Part shown: in pieces, positions 1 through 8,135 of the stretch | Layout: each line of letters opens with the position of its first letter | How positions within the stretch are numbered: the first letter of the stretch is position 1 | NCBI RefSeq assembly: GCF_000718135.1 | Contig: NZ_JOEM01000005.1 | Span: forward strand, 372,001 to 436,000 | Direction of reading: 5' to 3' | Source: Streptomyces cyaneofuscatus | Lineage (GTDB): Bacteria > Actinomycetota > Actinomycetes > Streptomycetales > Streptomycetaceae | Length of the DNA: 64,000 bases | Translations under genes and position numbers: made by a program | The notes under the pieces: generated by a model | Database searches by the model: none | What the model was told of the DNA's origin: nothing | What the model saw: the letters and a program-made list of their open reading frames with translations, nothing else

Positions 1-19
1 GCCGAACGAACGGTCAGCG

Positions 20-66
20 CCGGACTGCTACCGGCGAGCGCCTACCGGCTACCGGCAGCAGTCCGG
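20..66. terminator. Possible stem-loop at the 3' end of the toroid gene
   Basis: Ten-base arms (positions 20-29 and 57-66) are perfectly complementary around a GC-rich loop holding three TACCGG copies. The right arm lies inside the last codons of the minus-strand gene, so a terminator role is tentative. Confidence 0.3.
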
Positions 67-1122
67 CTCCAGGCCGACCGGCAGCCGCTCCCCGGAGAAG
101 ACCGCGGTGGTCGCCTCGTCCCCCCCGAGTGCGGCCACCGCCAGCAGCAGGGAGCCCGCCGTCCAGGTGGTGAGCTCCTCCGGCCAGAAGGCCTTGTTGC
201 CCTCGAAGACGTACCCGGTCCAGTAGAGCCCGCCCTCGGCGCGCAGGTGCTGGATCGACTGGAGGATCTCCAGGGCCCTGTCCGACTCCCCGGTCACCCA
301 GAGGGCGAGGGCGAGTTCGCAGCTCTCGCCGCCGGTGACCCAGGGGTTGGGCAGCACGCAGCGCACCCCGAGGCCGGGGACGACGAAGCGGTCCCAGCCC
401 TCCTGGATGCGGGCGGTGGCCTCGGCCCCGGTGACGGCACCGCCGAGGACCGGGTAGTACCAGTCCATCGAGTAGCGGTTCTTGTCGAGGAAGCGCTCGG
501 GGTGGTTGCGGATCGCGTGGGCCAGTGCCCCGGTCGCCAACTCCCAGTCGGGCTGCGGCTCTTCGCGCCGCTCGGCGATGGCGAGCGCGCAGCGCAACGC
601 CTGGTGGACGGAGGACGACCCCGTCAGCAGGGCATCATCCACCGCCGTCCCGTCCGCCTCCCTCTTCCAGCCGATCTGCCCGCCGGGCTGCTGGAGTCGG
701 AGCACGAACTCGATCGCCGCGAAGACGGTCGGCCACATCCGGTCGACGAACGCGTCGTCCCCGGTGGCGAGATAGTGGTGCCAGACGCCGACGGCCACGT
801 ATGCGCAGAAGTTGGTCTCGCGGCTGCGGTCGGTCGGCTGCTGCGGGTCGCCGTCGTGGTAGGCGGCGTACCAGGAGCCGTCGCCGTTCTGGTGGCGGGC
901 CAGCCAGTCGTAGGCGCGCTCGGCCGCCTCGTGCTCGCCGGCCGCGTCCAGCGCCATCGCGGCCTCGGTGTGGTCCCACGGGTCGAGGTGGTGCCCCCGG
1001 AACCAGGGCAGCGCCCCGTCCTCTCGCTGTACGGCGGCGAGTGCGGCGACCGTCTCGGCGGCCTGAGCCGCCGTCAGTACCCCGGGAAGGACCAGATGCT
1101 CGGTCTGTTCGGGAGTGCTCAC
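49..1122 (-). CDS. Prenyltransferase/squalene-oxidase-repeat-like (alpha/alpha-toroid) protein
   Basis: 357 aa, cytosolic, no signal peptide or membrane segment. Repeated helical units carry the pattern seen in toroid terpenoid-cyclase-like proteins (QNGDGSW near the first third, then VTGG and ELTTWTAGSLLLA near the end). Such folds occur in cyclases, prenyltransferases and also glycoside hydrolases, so substrate and reaction cannot be assigned. The GTG start at 1122 overlaps the methyltransferase stop by four bases, implying translational coupling. It is the last gene of a GT4-methyltransferase-toroid operon that begins beside a KstR-type operator. An open frame runs further upstream to 1761 but is only a shadow of the methyltransferase. 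Confidence 0.85.
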   Translation of the reverse strand: MSTPEQTEHLVLPGVLTAAQAAETVAALAAVQREDGALPWFRGHHLDPWDHTEAAMALDAAGEHEAAERAYDWLARHQNGDGSWYAAYHDGDPQQPTDRSRETNFCAYVAVGVWHHYLATGDDAFVDRMWPTVFAAIEFVLRLQQPGGQIGWKREADGTAVDDALLTGSSSVHQALRCALAIAERREEPQPDWELATGALAHAIRNHPERFLDKNRYSMDWYYPVLGGAVTGAEATARIQEGWDRFVVPGLGVRCVLPNPWVTGGESCELALALWVTGESDRALEILQSIQHLRAEGGLYWTGYVFEGNKAFWPEELTTWTAGSLLLAVAALGGDEATTAVFSGERLPVGLEPDCCR

Positions 1123-1850
1123 GCCTGCGCCTTCGGAAGGTGCGGCTTGGTGGCGTACGCGACGAAGCTCTTGCCGACGACCGGGTTGAGCAGCTGCTCG
1201 GCGACCCGGGTGGCGAGCGGCTTCTTCATGATGTCCCAGACCAGCAGCTTGTGGTACGCCCGCACCGGCAGCGCACGATCGTTGTCGACGCCGAAGGCGC
1301 ACTTCAGCCACCAGTACGGCGAGTGCAGGGCGTGGGCATGGTGGGTGCCGTACGGCTTGAGCCCGGCCTCGCGGATGCGGGCGAGGAGCTGGTCGGCCTT
1401 GTAGATGCGGATGTGGCCGCCCTCGACCTCGTGGTAGGCGTCGGAGAGGGTCCAGCAGATCTTCTCGGGGCCGTAGCGCGGGACGGTGATGGCGATGCGG
1501 CCGCCCGGCTTGAGGACCCGGACCATCTCGGCGAGGACGCCCTTGTCGTCCGGGATGTGCTCCATGACCTCGGAGATGATCACGACGTCGAAGGAGTCGT
1601 CGGGGAAGGGCAGGTTGAGGGCGTCGCCCTCCATCGCGGTGGCGGTGGCGCCCTCGGGGGCCTCCCCGGCCTCCTTCATGGCGGCGAACCACTTGGCGAC
1701 CTCGCGGATCTCCTCGCCGTTCTGGTCGAGGGCCACCACCTGGGCGCCGCGCCGGTAACACTCGAAGGCATGCCGGCCGGCACCGCAGCCCAGGTCGAGC
1801 ACTCGGTCGCCTGCGGCGAGCGGGAAGCGGGTGAAGTCGACGGTCAGCAC
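1119..1850 (-). CDS. Class I SAM-dependent methyltransferase
   Basis: 243 aa with a GTG start. Motif I (VLDLGCGAG, residues 17-25) binds S-adenosylmethionine. An acidic motif (VVALDQN) follows near residue 40, and FDVVIISEVMEHIPD plus LKPGGRIAITVP give motifs II and III of the UbiE/Methyltransf_11 type. The substrate is unknown. The C-terminal third, with a YWWLKCAFG segment, is specific to this actinobacterial subfamily. It sits between a glycosyltransferase and a toroid protein in one operon, so modification of a glycosylated or lipid-like substrate is an inference from context. Confidence 0.9.
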   Translation of the reverse strand: MLTVDFTRFPLAAGDRVLDLGCGAGRHAFECYRRGAQVVALDQNGEEIREVAKWFAAMKEAGEAPEGATATAMEGDALNLPFPDDSFDVVIISEVMEHIPDDKGVLAEMVRVLKPGGRIAITVPRYGPEKICWTLSDAYHEVEGGHIRIYKADQLLARIREAGLKPYGTHHAHALHSPYWWLKCAFGVDNDRALPVRAYHKLLVWDIMKKPLATRVAEQLLNPVVGKSFVAYATKPHLPKAQA

Positions 1851-1923
1851 GAGGGCCTGCCTTCGAGGTCGGAGGTACGGGTTCAGAGAAGCGGGTTACG
1901 GCAGCCGGTGAACGGGATCGCCG

Positions 1924-3246
1924 TCACCTGCGGGCCCCGGCTTGACGCACGGCGATCGCCTGACGGTACAGCTCGGCCGTTCCGGCGGCCGCCCGGGCCC
2001 AGGTGAAGTTGGCCAGCACCCGCTCCCGGCCCGCCGCGCCGAGGCGGGCGCGCAGCTCCGGGTCGGCCAGCAGCCGGGCGAGCGCCCCGGCCAGGGCGTC
2101 CGCGTCGCCGGGCGCCACGGCGAGGCAGGTCTCCCCGTCGCGGCCGGAGACCTCGGGGATCGCGCCGCCGGTGGTGGCGACGAGCGGCGTGCCGGTGGCC
2201 ATGGCCTCGGCGGCGGGCAGCGAGAACCCCTCGTACAGCGACGGCACACAGGAGACCTGGGCGCTGCGCACGAGGTCGACCAGCTCGGCGTCGCTGATGC
2301 CCTTGACGAACTCGACGGCGTCGGTGAGCCCGTGCCGCTCGATGGCCCGGGCGACGGGCCCGTCCTCGGCGCGCTTGCCGACGACCACGAGGTGGGCGGC
2401 GGGGTTCTCCGTACGGAGCTTGGCGAGCGCGTCGACCAGGTGCACGAGCCCCTTGAGCGGGACGTCGGCGCTGGAGGTGGTGACGATGCGCCCCGGCACC
2501 TCGGCGACGGAGGGGTCGGGCGACCAGAGGTCGGTGTCGGCGCCGATGTGGACGACGCTGATGCGGTCCGCCGGTACGCCGAGGTCCTCGACGATCTCGG
2601 CGCGGGAGGAGCCGGAGACGGTGAGGACGGTGTCCAGCTTGCGGGCGACGCGCTTCTGCATCCGGGTGAAGGCGTACCAGCGGCGTACGGAGGCGCGCCG
2701 GCGGCGGCTGGTGGCGGCGGCCAGGTCGAGCCGGCGGTCCACGGTGATGGGGTGGTGGATCGTCGTCACGAGCGGGGCCCCGAGGTCGCCGAGGAGCCCG
2801 TAGCCGAGGGTCTGGTTGTCGTGGACGACGTCGAACTCGCCGCGCCGGGCCAGGAGATGGCGGCGGGCGCGGAGGCTGAAGGTGAGCGGTTCGGGGAAGC
2901 CGCCGGTCCACATGGTGGCGACCTCGGCGAGGTCGACCCAGTCCCGGTACTCGCCCCACTTCGGCGTACGGAACGGATCGGGCTGCCGATACAGATCCAG
3001 GCTGGGGAGCTCGGTGAGCGGAACGCCCTCGTCGAGCACGGGGTAGGGCTGCGCGCCGATGACCTCGACACTGTGCCCCAGCCGCGCGAGCTCACGCCCG
3101 AGGTGCCGTACGTACACACCTTGGCCACCGCAGAACGGGTTGCCCTTGTACGTGAGGAGCGCGATGCGCAGCGGCCGGTCACCGGCCCCGGCGGCGGAGC
3201 TGCTGCCGCCCGTGCGGGGGCCCGTCTCTATGGCCTCAGCGGTCAC
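1924..3246 (-). CDS. GT4-family glycosyltransferase
   Basis: 440 aa, GT-B fold retaining glycosyltransferase. The N-terminal domain has the usual CGGQGVYVRHL glycine-rich loop near residues 38-48. The C-terminal domain contains the E-x7-E element in SLYEGFSLPAAEA, which binds the sugar nucleotide. The GTG start at 3246 has an AAGGGGG ribosome-binding site. It is the first gene of the three-gene minus-strand operon and its start lies about 55 bases from the exact KstR-type operator at 3301, so transcription is probably controlled by the divergent TetR regulator. Acceptor and sugar are unknown. Confidence 0.92.
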   Translation of the reverse strand: MTAEAIETGPRTGGSSSAAGAGDRPLRIALLTYKGNPFCGGQGVYVRHLGRELARLGHSVEVIGAQPYPVLDEGVPLTELPSLDLYRQPDPFRTPKWGEYRDWVDLAEVATMWTGGFPEPLTFSLRARRHLLARRGEFDVVHDNQTLGYGLLGDLGAPLVTTIHHPITVDRRLDLAAATSRRRRASVRRWYAFTRMQKRVARKLDTVLTVSGSSRAEIVEDLGVPADRISVVHIGADTDLWSPDPSVAEVPGRIVTTSSADVPLKGLVHLVDALAKLRTENPAAHLVVVGKRAEDGPVARAIERHGLTDAVEFVKGISDAELVDLVRSAQVSCVPSLYEGFSLPAAEAMATGTPLVATTGGAIPEVSGRDGETCLAVAPGDADALAGALARLLADPELRARLGAAGRERVLANFTWARAAAGTAELYRQAIAVRQAGARR

Positions 3247-3300
3247 ACTCGGCCCCCTTCTGACTGCGTGTTCGCCGGAGCGTAACCGGTAGCGCTAATC

Positions 3301-3314
3301 TAGAACAAGTTTCA
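3301..3314. promoter_or_regulatory. KstR-type operator, exact consensus match
   Basis: TAGAACAAGTTTCA matches the KstR consensus TNNAACNNGTTNNA at every fixed position. It lies between the GT4 operon start (3246) and the kstR-like gene (3486), where it could control both. Confidence 0.7.
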
Positions 3315-3485
3315 GACTCGATCGTTCGACGTGCATCGAATCTACCGGCAGGTAGCGACGGTGTGAGGCCCGGATCAGGTGATTCGCGCCACGACGGAGG
3401 CCCTGGCATGCTGTGCGCGCCCGGACGCGTGCGCTTCGTCCGCCCGGGTGCGGGATCAACGCCATGGATCGTGAACGGGGACAGC

Positions 3486-4136
3486 ATGACCGCGGACGCC
3501 AGACCGGCAGCCCAGCCGCCCACGGACCGCGCGACGCCTCCGCTCACCGAGCGGCAGGAGGCCCGCCGCCGCCGTATCCTGCACGCCAGCGCCCAGCTCG
3601 CCAGCCGCGGCGGGTTCGAGGCGGTGCAGATGCGGGAGGTGGCGGAGGCGGCCGGGGTCGCCCTGGGCACCCTCTACCGCTACTTCCCCTCCAAGATCCA
3701 CCTGCTGGTCGCCACGATGCAGGACCAGCTCCAGCACATGCACTCCACGCTCCGCAAACGCCCCCCGGCCGGGGACGACGCGGCCCAGCGGGTCGCCGAG
3801 ACCCTGATGCGCGCCTTCCGCGCCCTCCAGCGCGAACCCCACCTGGCGGACGCCATGGTCCGCGCCCTCACCTTCGCGGACCGCAGCGTCAGCCCGGAGG
3901 TGGACACGGTCTCCCGCCTCACGACGGCGATCATCCTGGACGCGATGGGCCTGGAACACCCGACGCCGGAGCAGCTTTCGGCGGTCCGGGTGATCGAGCA
4001 CACCTGGCACTCCGCGCTGATCACGTGGCTGTCGGGCCGGGCGTCGATCGCCCAGGTCAAGATCGACATCGAGACGGTCTGCCGCCTGATCGACCTGACC
4101 GAGGAGGGCGGAGCGACACCATGGCGTGGGCAGTAG
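3486..4136 (+). CDS. kstR: KstR-like TetR-family transcriptional repressor
   Basis: 216 aa. The N-terminal helix-turn-helix (residues about 28-70, with GGFEAVQMREVAEAAGVALG and TLYRYFPSK) and the C-terminal ligand domain (ALTFADRSVSPEVD, LITWLSGRASIAQV) closely resemble KstR of mycobacteria, the repressor of the upper cholesterol-catabolism regulon that senses a steroid-derived CoA thioester. ATG at 3486 has a good GGGGAC site; longer starts add only low-complexity residues. Operator palindromes of the KstR type occur at three divergent regions in the first 16 kb, next to CYP125- and FadA5-like genes, which supports the assignment. Which ligand it senses here is unknown. Confidence 0.85.
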   Translation: MTADARPAAQPPTDRATPPLTERQEARRRRILHASAQLASRGGFEAVQMREVAEAAGVALGTLYRYFPSKIHLLVATMQDQLQHMHSTLRKRPPAGDDAAQRVAETLMRAFRALQREPHLADAMVRALTFADRSVSPEVDTVSRLTTAIILDAMGLEHPTPEQLSAVRVIEHTWHSALITWLSGRASIAQVKIDIETVCRLIDLTEEGGATPWRGQ

Positions 4137-4425
4137 GGACAGGCCTGCTCCTGGGGCTGCTGCTGATCGCCATGGGAACGGCCACGCTCCGAACAGGCTG
4201 GATCGTGCCCACAGCACGCCGCCACGTCACCAGGCCCCCACTCCACGGCCTCGGCGCCCTGCTCATGAGCCCCTCGTGCTCCAGAGCCTCCTGCACTTCC
4301 GCGTCCTGCCGGGCGCCTCCTGGGAGGCCCGCTTCTACGGCGGGAACGCCCTGCTGCTCGGCGGGATGCTCCTGCTGATCCTCAGCCAGTCGCTGCCGCC
4401 GCGCCGCCGCCGCGATCCCGCATGA
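4121..4425 (+). pseudogene. Small membrane protein with an internal frameshift
   Basis: ATG at 4121 overlaps the kstR-like stop by 16 bases. The first frame encodes MAWAVGTGLLLGLLLIAMG and continues to HGLGALLMS near 4270, a plausible first membrane helix. After about 4275 the coding character moves to another frame, which gives LVLQSLLHFRVLPG and a second hydrophobic segment (GNALLLGGMLLLILSQSL) and ends at the TGA at 4425. Joined, the two parts make a sensible protein of about 100 aa with two membrane segments. Either one base was lost (or two gained) near 4265-4280 or this is a sequencing error. The stop lies in a triple 8-base repeat (4420-4443). Function unknown. Confidence 0.65.
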
Positions 4426-4444
4426 GGGCATGAGGGCATGACCA

Positions 4445-4621
4445 TCAGACCGGCATGACCTCGACGTCGTACGACGGAATCCAGGGGTTACGGGTCATGA
4501 AGGACCAGCCCATGGGCTGCGCCTGGGCGACGAGGATCCGGTCGAAGGGGTCTTCGTGCACCATCGGAAGTAGCCCGGCCCGCACGCCGTGCGCGGCGGT
4601 CACGGGCAGGCTCGGAAACGC
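4445..4621 (-). pseudogene. C-terminal remnant of a VapC-type PIN-domain toxin
   Basis: About 58 residues match the end of VapC toxins: a SLPVTAAHGVRAG segment, then the hallmark MVHEDPFDRILVAQA, then FMTRNPWIPSYDVEVMPV. The N-terminal half with the first acidic catalytic residues is missing, and the frame upstream (to 4693) is unrelated low-complexity sequence. No antitoxin gene is adjacent. An intact toxin would be a sequence-independent or tRNA-directed RNase, but this fragment cannot be active. The neighbouring 4622-4804 stretch has no supported gene; on the plus strand it reads a hydrophobic tail (LVLIVLSLAALLLLL) that may be another relic. Confidence 0.6.
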
Positions 4622-4804
4622 GGTCGTCACCGGCGTGGGTGGGGTAGTGCTTCCCCGACTGCTGCCCGGCGACGGGGCACGGCTCGTGCTCATCGTCCTC
4701 TCCCTGGCCGCGCTCCTGCTGCTTCTGCGGAGGCAGCAGGAGCAGTGACCCAGCAGGCGCCGCCGACGCGGTTGTCGTGCGATGAGGAGCAGGTCGGAAA
4801 AGGG

Positions 4805-5038
4805 TCACTCCTCCGGCGGGAACACCACCTCCCCCGACCCCACCAGCGTCAGCGTGATCGCCTCGACCGGGCAGCCCTCCGCCGCTGCGAGGATCTGCTC
4901 GCCGGCGTCGCGGTCCTCGGTCCGGGGGTGGGACTGGCGGGCCGTGTCCAGGTGGAAGGCGTCCGGGGCGTGGTTGACGCACATGCCGGAGCCGATGCAG
5001 ACGGAGCGGTCGACCTCCACGTGCCAGCGGTCGCCCAT
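4805..5038 (-). CDS. [3Fe-4S]-type ferredoxin, probable P450 partner
   Basis: 77 aa. The cluster motif C-x5-C (CIGSGMC, about residues 14-20) followed by EGCPVEAI near residue 55 is typical of the small ferredoxins that feed electrons to actinobacterial cytochromes P450. A second in-frame ATG at 5041 overlaps the dehydrogenase stop (ATGA), but the 5038 start has better spacing from GGGAGG. It is co-transcribed with the aldehyde dehydrogenase. No P450 is adjacent; the nearest is the CYP125-like gene at 15388, which shares the putative KstR control, so pairing is plausible but inferred. Confidence 0.9.
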   Translation of the reverse strand: MGDRWHVEVDRSVCIGSGMCVNHAPDAFHLDTARQSHPRTEDRDAGEQILAAAEGCPVEAITLTLVGSGEVVFPPEE

Positions 5039-6507
5039 CATGCCTCCCGGTAGCCGGCGGGGAGGTGGATCATCTTGTGCTCGAAGAACTCGCCGTAGCC
5101 CTCGGGGCCGAACTCTCGGCCCAGGCCGGAGTTCTTGTAGCCGCCGAACGGGCCGAGCATGTCCAGGCTGAAGGTGTTGACGCTGTACGTACCGGTGCGG
5201 ACGCGGCGGGCGATGTCGATGCCACGTTCGGTGTCGGCCGTCCAGACGCTGCCGCTGAGGCCGTACGGGGAGTCGTCGGCGATGCGGACGGCCTCGGCCT
5301 CGTCGCCGTACGGGATCAGGCAGATCACCGGGCCGAAGATCTCCTCGCGGGCGATGCGCATGGAGTTGTCGACCGAACCGAAGAGGGTGGGTTCTACGTA
5401 CCAGCCTCGTTCCTGGGAGGCGGGGCGGCTGCCGCCCGTGAGGATCTTGGCGCCTTCCTCCTGGCCCAACTTGATGTATTCCAGGGAGCGTTGCTGTTGG
5501 CGCTGCGCCACCAGCGGGCCCAGTTCCGTGGTCGGGTCCAGCGGGTCGCCCACGCGCAGTGCGCCCGCCGCTGCCGCGAACGCCTCCGCTATCTCGTCGT
5601 AGCGGGAGCGCGGGGCCAGGATGCGCGTCTGGGCCACGCACGCCTGGCCGTTGATCATCCAGGCGAAGGGGACGATGCCCGCGACCGCCGCCTCCAGGTC
5701 CGCGTCCGGGAGGATGACTGCCGCCGATTTGCCGCCCAACTCCAAGGTGACTCGGGTCAGGTTGCGCGACGCCACCTCCATAACGCGGCGGCCTGCCGCC
5801 ACCGAGCCGGTGAAGGAGACCTTGTCCACGTCCGGGTGGCCCACCAGGTATTCGCTCACCTCGCGGTCCGCCGGGAGGATGGAGAGGACCCCGGGCGGCA
5901 GGCCCGCCTCCGCCGCTATCTCCGCCAGGAGGTAGGCGTCCAACGGGGTTTCCGGGGAGACCTTCAGGACCGCAGTGCAGCCGGCCAGGAGTGCGGGGGC
6001 CAACTTCGCCGCGGCCGTGAACTGCGGGACGTTCCACGGGACCACCGCCGCCACCACCCCTACCGGCTCGCGGCGGACCAGGAGCGGGCCCAGGACTCCG
6101 TCGCGGCGCTCCTCGTACGGGAACGTGCGCGCCACCGTGATCGCCGAGTCCCACACCATCATCGCGGCCAGCGCCTGCACCATCACGCTCGCGCTGTACG
6201 GGGTGCCGTTCTGGGCGCTGATCAGGCGCGCGAACTCCTCGTACCGTACGGCGAAGGCGTCCTTGATCCGGGTGATCACCGCGATCCGCTCGTCCTGCGT
6301 CATCCGGGGCCACGGGCCCTCGTCGAAGGCGTGGCGGGCCGCGGCGACCGCGCGGTCCACATCGGCCTCGGAGGCGTGCGGTACGCGGCCGATGACCTGT
6401 TCGGTGTGCGGGGAGACCACCTCGATGACGCCGGTGCCGAGCGGATCGGTGAACTCCCCGCCGATGAACAGCTTTCCGTGTTCCACCAGCTCCGTACGTT
6501 CCGTCAT
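5038..6507 (-). CDS. NAD(P)+-dependent aldehyde dehydrogenase
   Basis: 489 aa, a usual length for the family. Visible features are the cofactor loop (VVPWNVPQF), the FTGSVAAGRRVME glycine motif, the general-base glutamate in LELGGKSAA and the nucleophilic cysteine in NGQACVAQTR. It oxidises an aldehyde to an acid. ATG at 6507 has GGGAGG nine bases upstream. It heads an operon with the ferredoxin, and a KstR-like operator lies in the divergent region at 6643. Together with the CYP125-like hydroxylase it could oxidise a steroid side-chain aldehyde; that is inference. Confidence 0.92.
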   Translation of the reverse strand: MTERTELVEHGKLFIGGEFTDPLGTGVIEVVSPHTEQVIGRVPHASEADVDRAVAAARHAFDEGPWPRMTQDERIAVITRIKDAFAVRYEEFARLISAQNGTPYSASVMVQALAAMMVWDSAITVARTFPYEERRDGVLGPLLVRREPVGVVAAVVPWNVPQFTAAAKLAPALLAGCTAVLKVSPETPLDAYLLAEIAAEAGLPPGVLSILPADREVSEYLVGHPDVDKVSFTGSVAAGRRVMEVASRNLTRVTLELGGKSAAVILPDADLEAAVAGIVPFAWMINGQACVAQTRILAPRSRYDEIAEAFAAAAGALRVGDPLDPTTELGPLVAQRQQQRSLEYIKLGQEEGAKILTGGSRPASQERGWYVEPTLFGSVDNSMRIAREEIFGPVICLIPYGDEAEAVRIADDSPYGLSGSVWTADTERGIDIARRVRTGTYSVNTFSLDMLGPFGGYKNSGLGREFGPEGYGEFFEHKMIHLPAGYREA

Positions 6508-6642
6508 GGCCGTTGCCTCCCGCGAAGCGAACCCGTGCACCGCAACTGACTGCTCGTCAGAACTGATACCAGTTCGTGTTCCAGGAGTCCACGGCGTGGA
6601 CCGTACCCAGGAAGCGTCGATTTGGTTGGCCTGGGCTACCAA

Positions 6643-6656
6643 TGGAACGAGTTCTC
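6643..6656. promoter_or_regulatory. Near-consensus KstR-type operator
   Basis: TGGAACGAGTTCTC fits TNNAACNNGTTNNA except for the last base. It lies between the aldehyde dehydrogenase and the MBL-fold gene. A second inverted repeat nearby (GAACTG-ATAC-CAGTTC, about 6560-6575) has different spacing and may belong to another protein. Confidence 0.5.
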
Positions 6657-6706
6657 GTTAGAGTGGAGGCAGTTCGCGCCGCCCGCCGAGCAGAGATGGG
6701 GAGCCC

Positions 6707-7762
6707 ATGACTCAGGTGACGCAGGTGGCCCAAGTGGCCGACCACGGCGGGGGCGTCCACAGCATCAAGGTCCCCATCCCGGACAACCCCCTCGGCCACA
6801 CCCTCGTCCACCTCGTCGACACCGACCGGGGGCCCGTCCTCATCGACACGGGGTGGGACGACCCGGCGTCCTGGGACACCCTGACCGCCGGGCTCGCCGC
6901 CCTCTCCACCTCCGTCGCCGACGTCCACGGTGTCGTCATCACCCACCACCACCCCGACCACCACGGGCTCTCCGGCCAGGTCCGCGAGGCGTCCGGGGCC
7001 TGGATCGCGATGCACGAGGCGGACGCCGCGATCGTCCGGCGTACCCGGGAGGCCGCGCCCGGCACCTGGCTCGACTACCTCGCCCGCAAGCTCGCCGCCG
7101 TCGGCGCGCCCGACGACCACCTCGCCCCGCTGCTCGCCGCCCGCGCCACCGGCCGGCTGCGGACCCTGCCCGGGCTGCGCCCAGCCCTGCCGGACCGGGA
7201 GATCGTGCCCGGCGAGCTGCTCCCCCTCGCCGGGCGGCGGCTGCGCGCCGTCTGGACCCCCGGGCACACCCCGGGCCACGTCTGCCTCCATCTGGAGGAG
7301 CGGCATCCGGCGAATCTGCCGGGGCACGGGCGGCTGTTCTCCGGGGACCACCTGCTGCCCGGGATCAGCCCGCACATCGGGCTGTACGAGGATCCGGACG
7401 ACACCGCCGTCACCGATCCCCTCGGGGACTATCTCGCCTCGCTGGAGCGGGTCGGGCGGCTCGGGGTGGCCGAGGTGCTGCCCGCCCACCAGCACGCGTT
7501 CACCGATGCGGGCGGACGCGTACGGGAGCTGCTGGACCACCACGAGGAGCGGCTGACCGGGCTGCTCGCCCTGCTCGTCACGCCGCTCACCCCGTGGCAG
7601 CTGGCCGAGCGGATGGAGTGGAACCGGCCCTGGGAGCAGATCCCGCACGGTTCGCGGTCGATCGCCGTCTCGGAGGCCGAGTCCCATCTGCGGCGGCTGG
7701 TGAAGCTCGGGCGCGCGGAGGCGGTGCCGGGCGCCGACCCGGTCACGTACATCTCCGTGTGA
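6707..7762 (+). CDS. MBL-fold metallo-hydrolase
   Basis: 351 aa. The metal-binding motif H80-x-H82-x-D84-H85 is preceded by a strand with VLIDTGWDD, and later histidines occur in WTPGHTPGHV and the SGDHLL motif. The C-terminal 80 residues form a winged-helix-like tail (WQLAERMEWN, AVSEAESHLRRLVKLG) seen in a subfamily of actinobacterial hydrolases. Substrate is unknown; thioester or lactone hydrolysis is possible. It is divergent from the aldehyde dehydrogenase over a KstR-like site, which links it loosely to the steroid module. ATG has a GGGAGCCC site. Confidence 0.9.
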   Translation: MTQVTQVAQVADHGGGVHSIKVPIPDNPLGHTLVHLVDTDRGPVLIDTGWDDPASWDTLTAGLAALSTSVADVHGVVITHHHPDHHGLSGQVREASGAWIAMHEADAAIVRRTREAAPGTWLDYLARKLAAVGAPDDHLAPLLAARATGRLRTLPGLRPALPDREIVPGELLPLAGRRLRAVWTPGHTPGHVCLHLEERHPANLPGHGRLFSGDHLLPGISPHIGLYEDPDDTAVTDPLGDYLASLERVGRLGVAEVLPAHQHAFTDAGGRVRELLDHHEERLTGLLALLVTPLTPWQLAERMEWNRPWEQIPHGSRSIAVSEAESHLRRLVKLGRAEAVPGADPVTYISV

Positions 7763-7845
7763 GCCAGCCCGCACCCGCCCCGCGCGCTGCTCCCTCCGGA
7801 CCACGCCCGCGGTCTGCCGCCCCGAGCGGGGACGCTACGGCCCGG

Positions 7846-7965
7846 TAGAGTGGGCAGGTCGCCATCATGCCCGTACAGGGGGAAGCCGGTGCGAACCGGC
7901 GCCGGCCCCAGCCGTGAACCGTCCGAGCCGTCCGCGCGACGGCAGCCGGAACGTCCCTAGGGCGG
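7846..7965 (+). ncRNA. Cobalamin (adenosylcobalamin-type) riboswitch
   Basis: The leader holds the conserved core GGGGGAAGCCGGTGCGAACC followed by the CCCAGCCGTGAACCG element, as in actinobacterial cobalamin riboswitches. It lies 170 bases upstream of the toroid/ECF operon, which it should shut down when cobalamin is plentiful. Exact ends are approximate. The rest of the 373-base gap before the next gene holds two hairpins (8004-8050). Confidence 0.85.
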
Positions 7966-8003
7966 AGTGTGAGCGGCCGGGGGCAGTGTGACCACGGGCC
8001 CCA

Positions 8004-8050
8004 GGGTCACCGGGAACCCGGTGGCAAGGGTCACCGGAGCCCCGGTGACC
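8004..8050 (+). promoter_or_regulatory. Paired hairpins in the leader, possible riboswitch expression platform
   Basis: GGGTCACCGG is repeated at 8004 and 8028. The first copy can form CACCGGG-AA-CCCGGTG (8008-8023); the second forms a perfect nine-base-pair hairpin GGTCACCGG-AGCC-CCGGTGACC (8029-8050). Swapping partners between the copies is possible, which would suit an on/off structure between riboswitch and start codon. Confidence 0.4.
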
Positions 8051-8135
8051 GGCACCGTCGAGGTATACGGGGCCGGAGCCCGGTGCCCTCGTGCGCCCGG
8101 GAGAGCCGGCCCCCGCAGGAGAGGCACAGCCCGCC

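Noticed and set aside
49..1761. 570-residue reading of the toroid gene
   Set aside because: The N-terminal 200 residues are Arg/Pro-rich shadow of the methyltransferase; GTG at 1122 overlaps its stop and fits the family start.
4625..4748. Hydrophobic plus-strand tail LVLIVLSLAALLLLL
   Set aside because: No start, no ribosome-binding site and antisense to the VapC remnant upstream; noted only as a possible relic.
6560..6575. GAACTG-ATAC-CAGTTC as a KstR operator
   Set aside because: The half-sites are eight bases apart instead of two, so it does not fit the KstR consensus.
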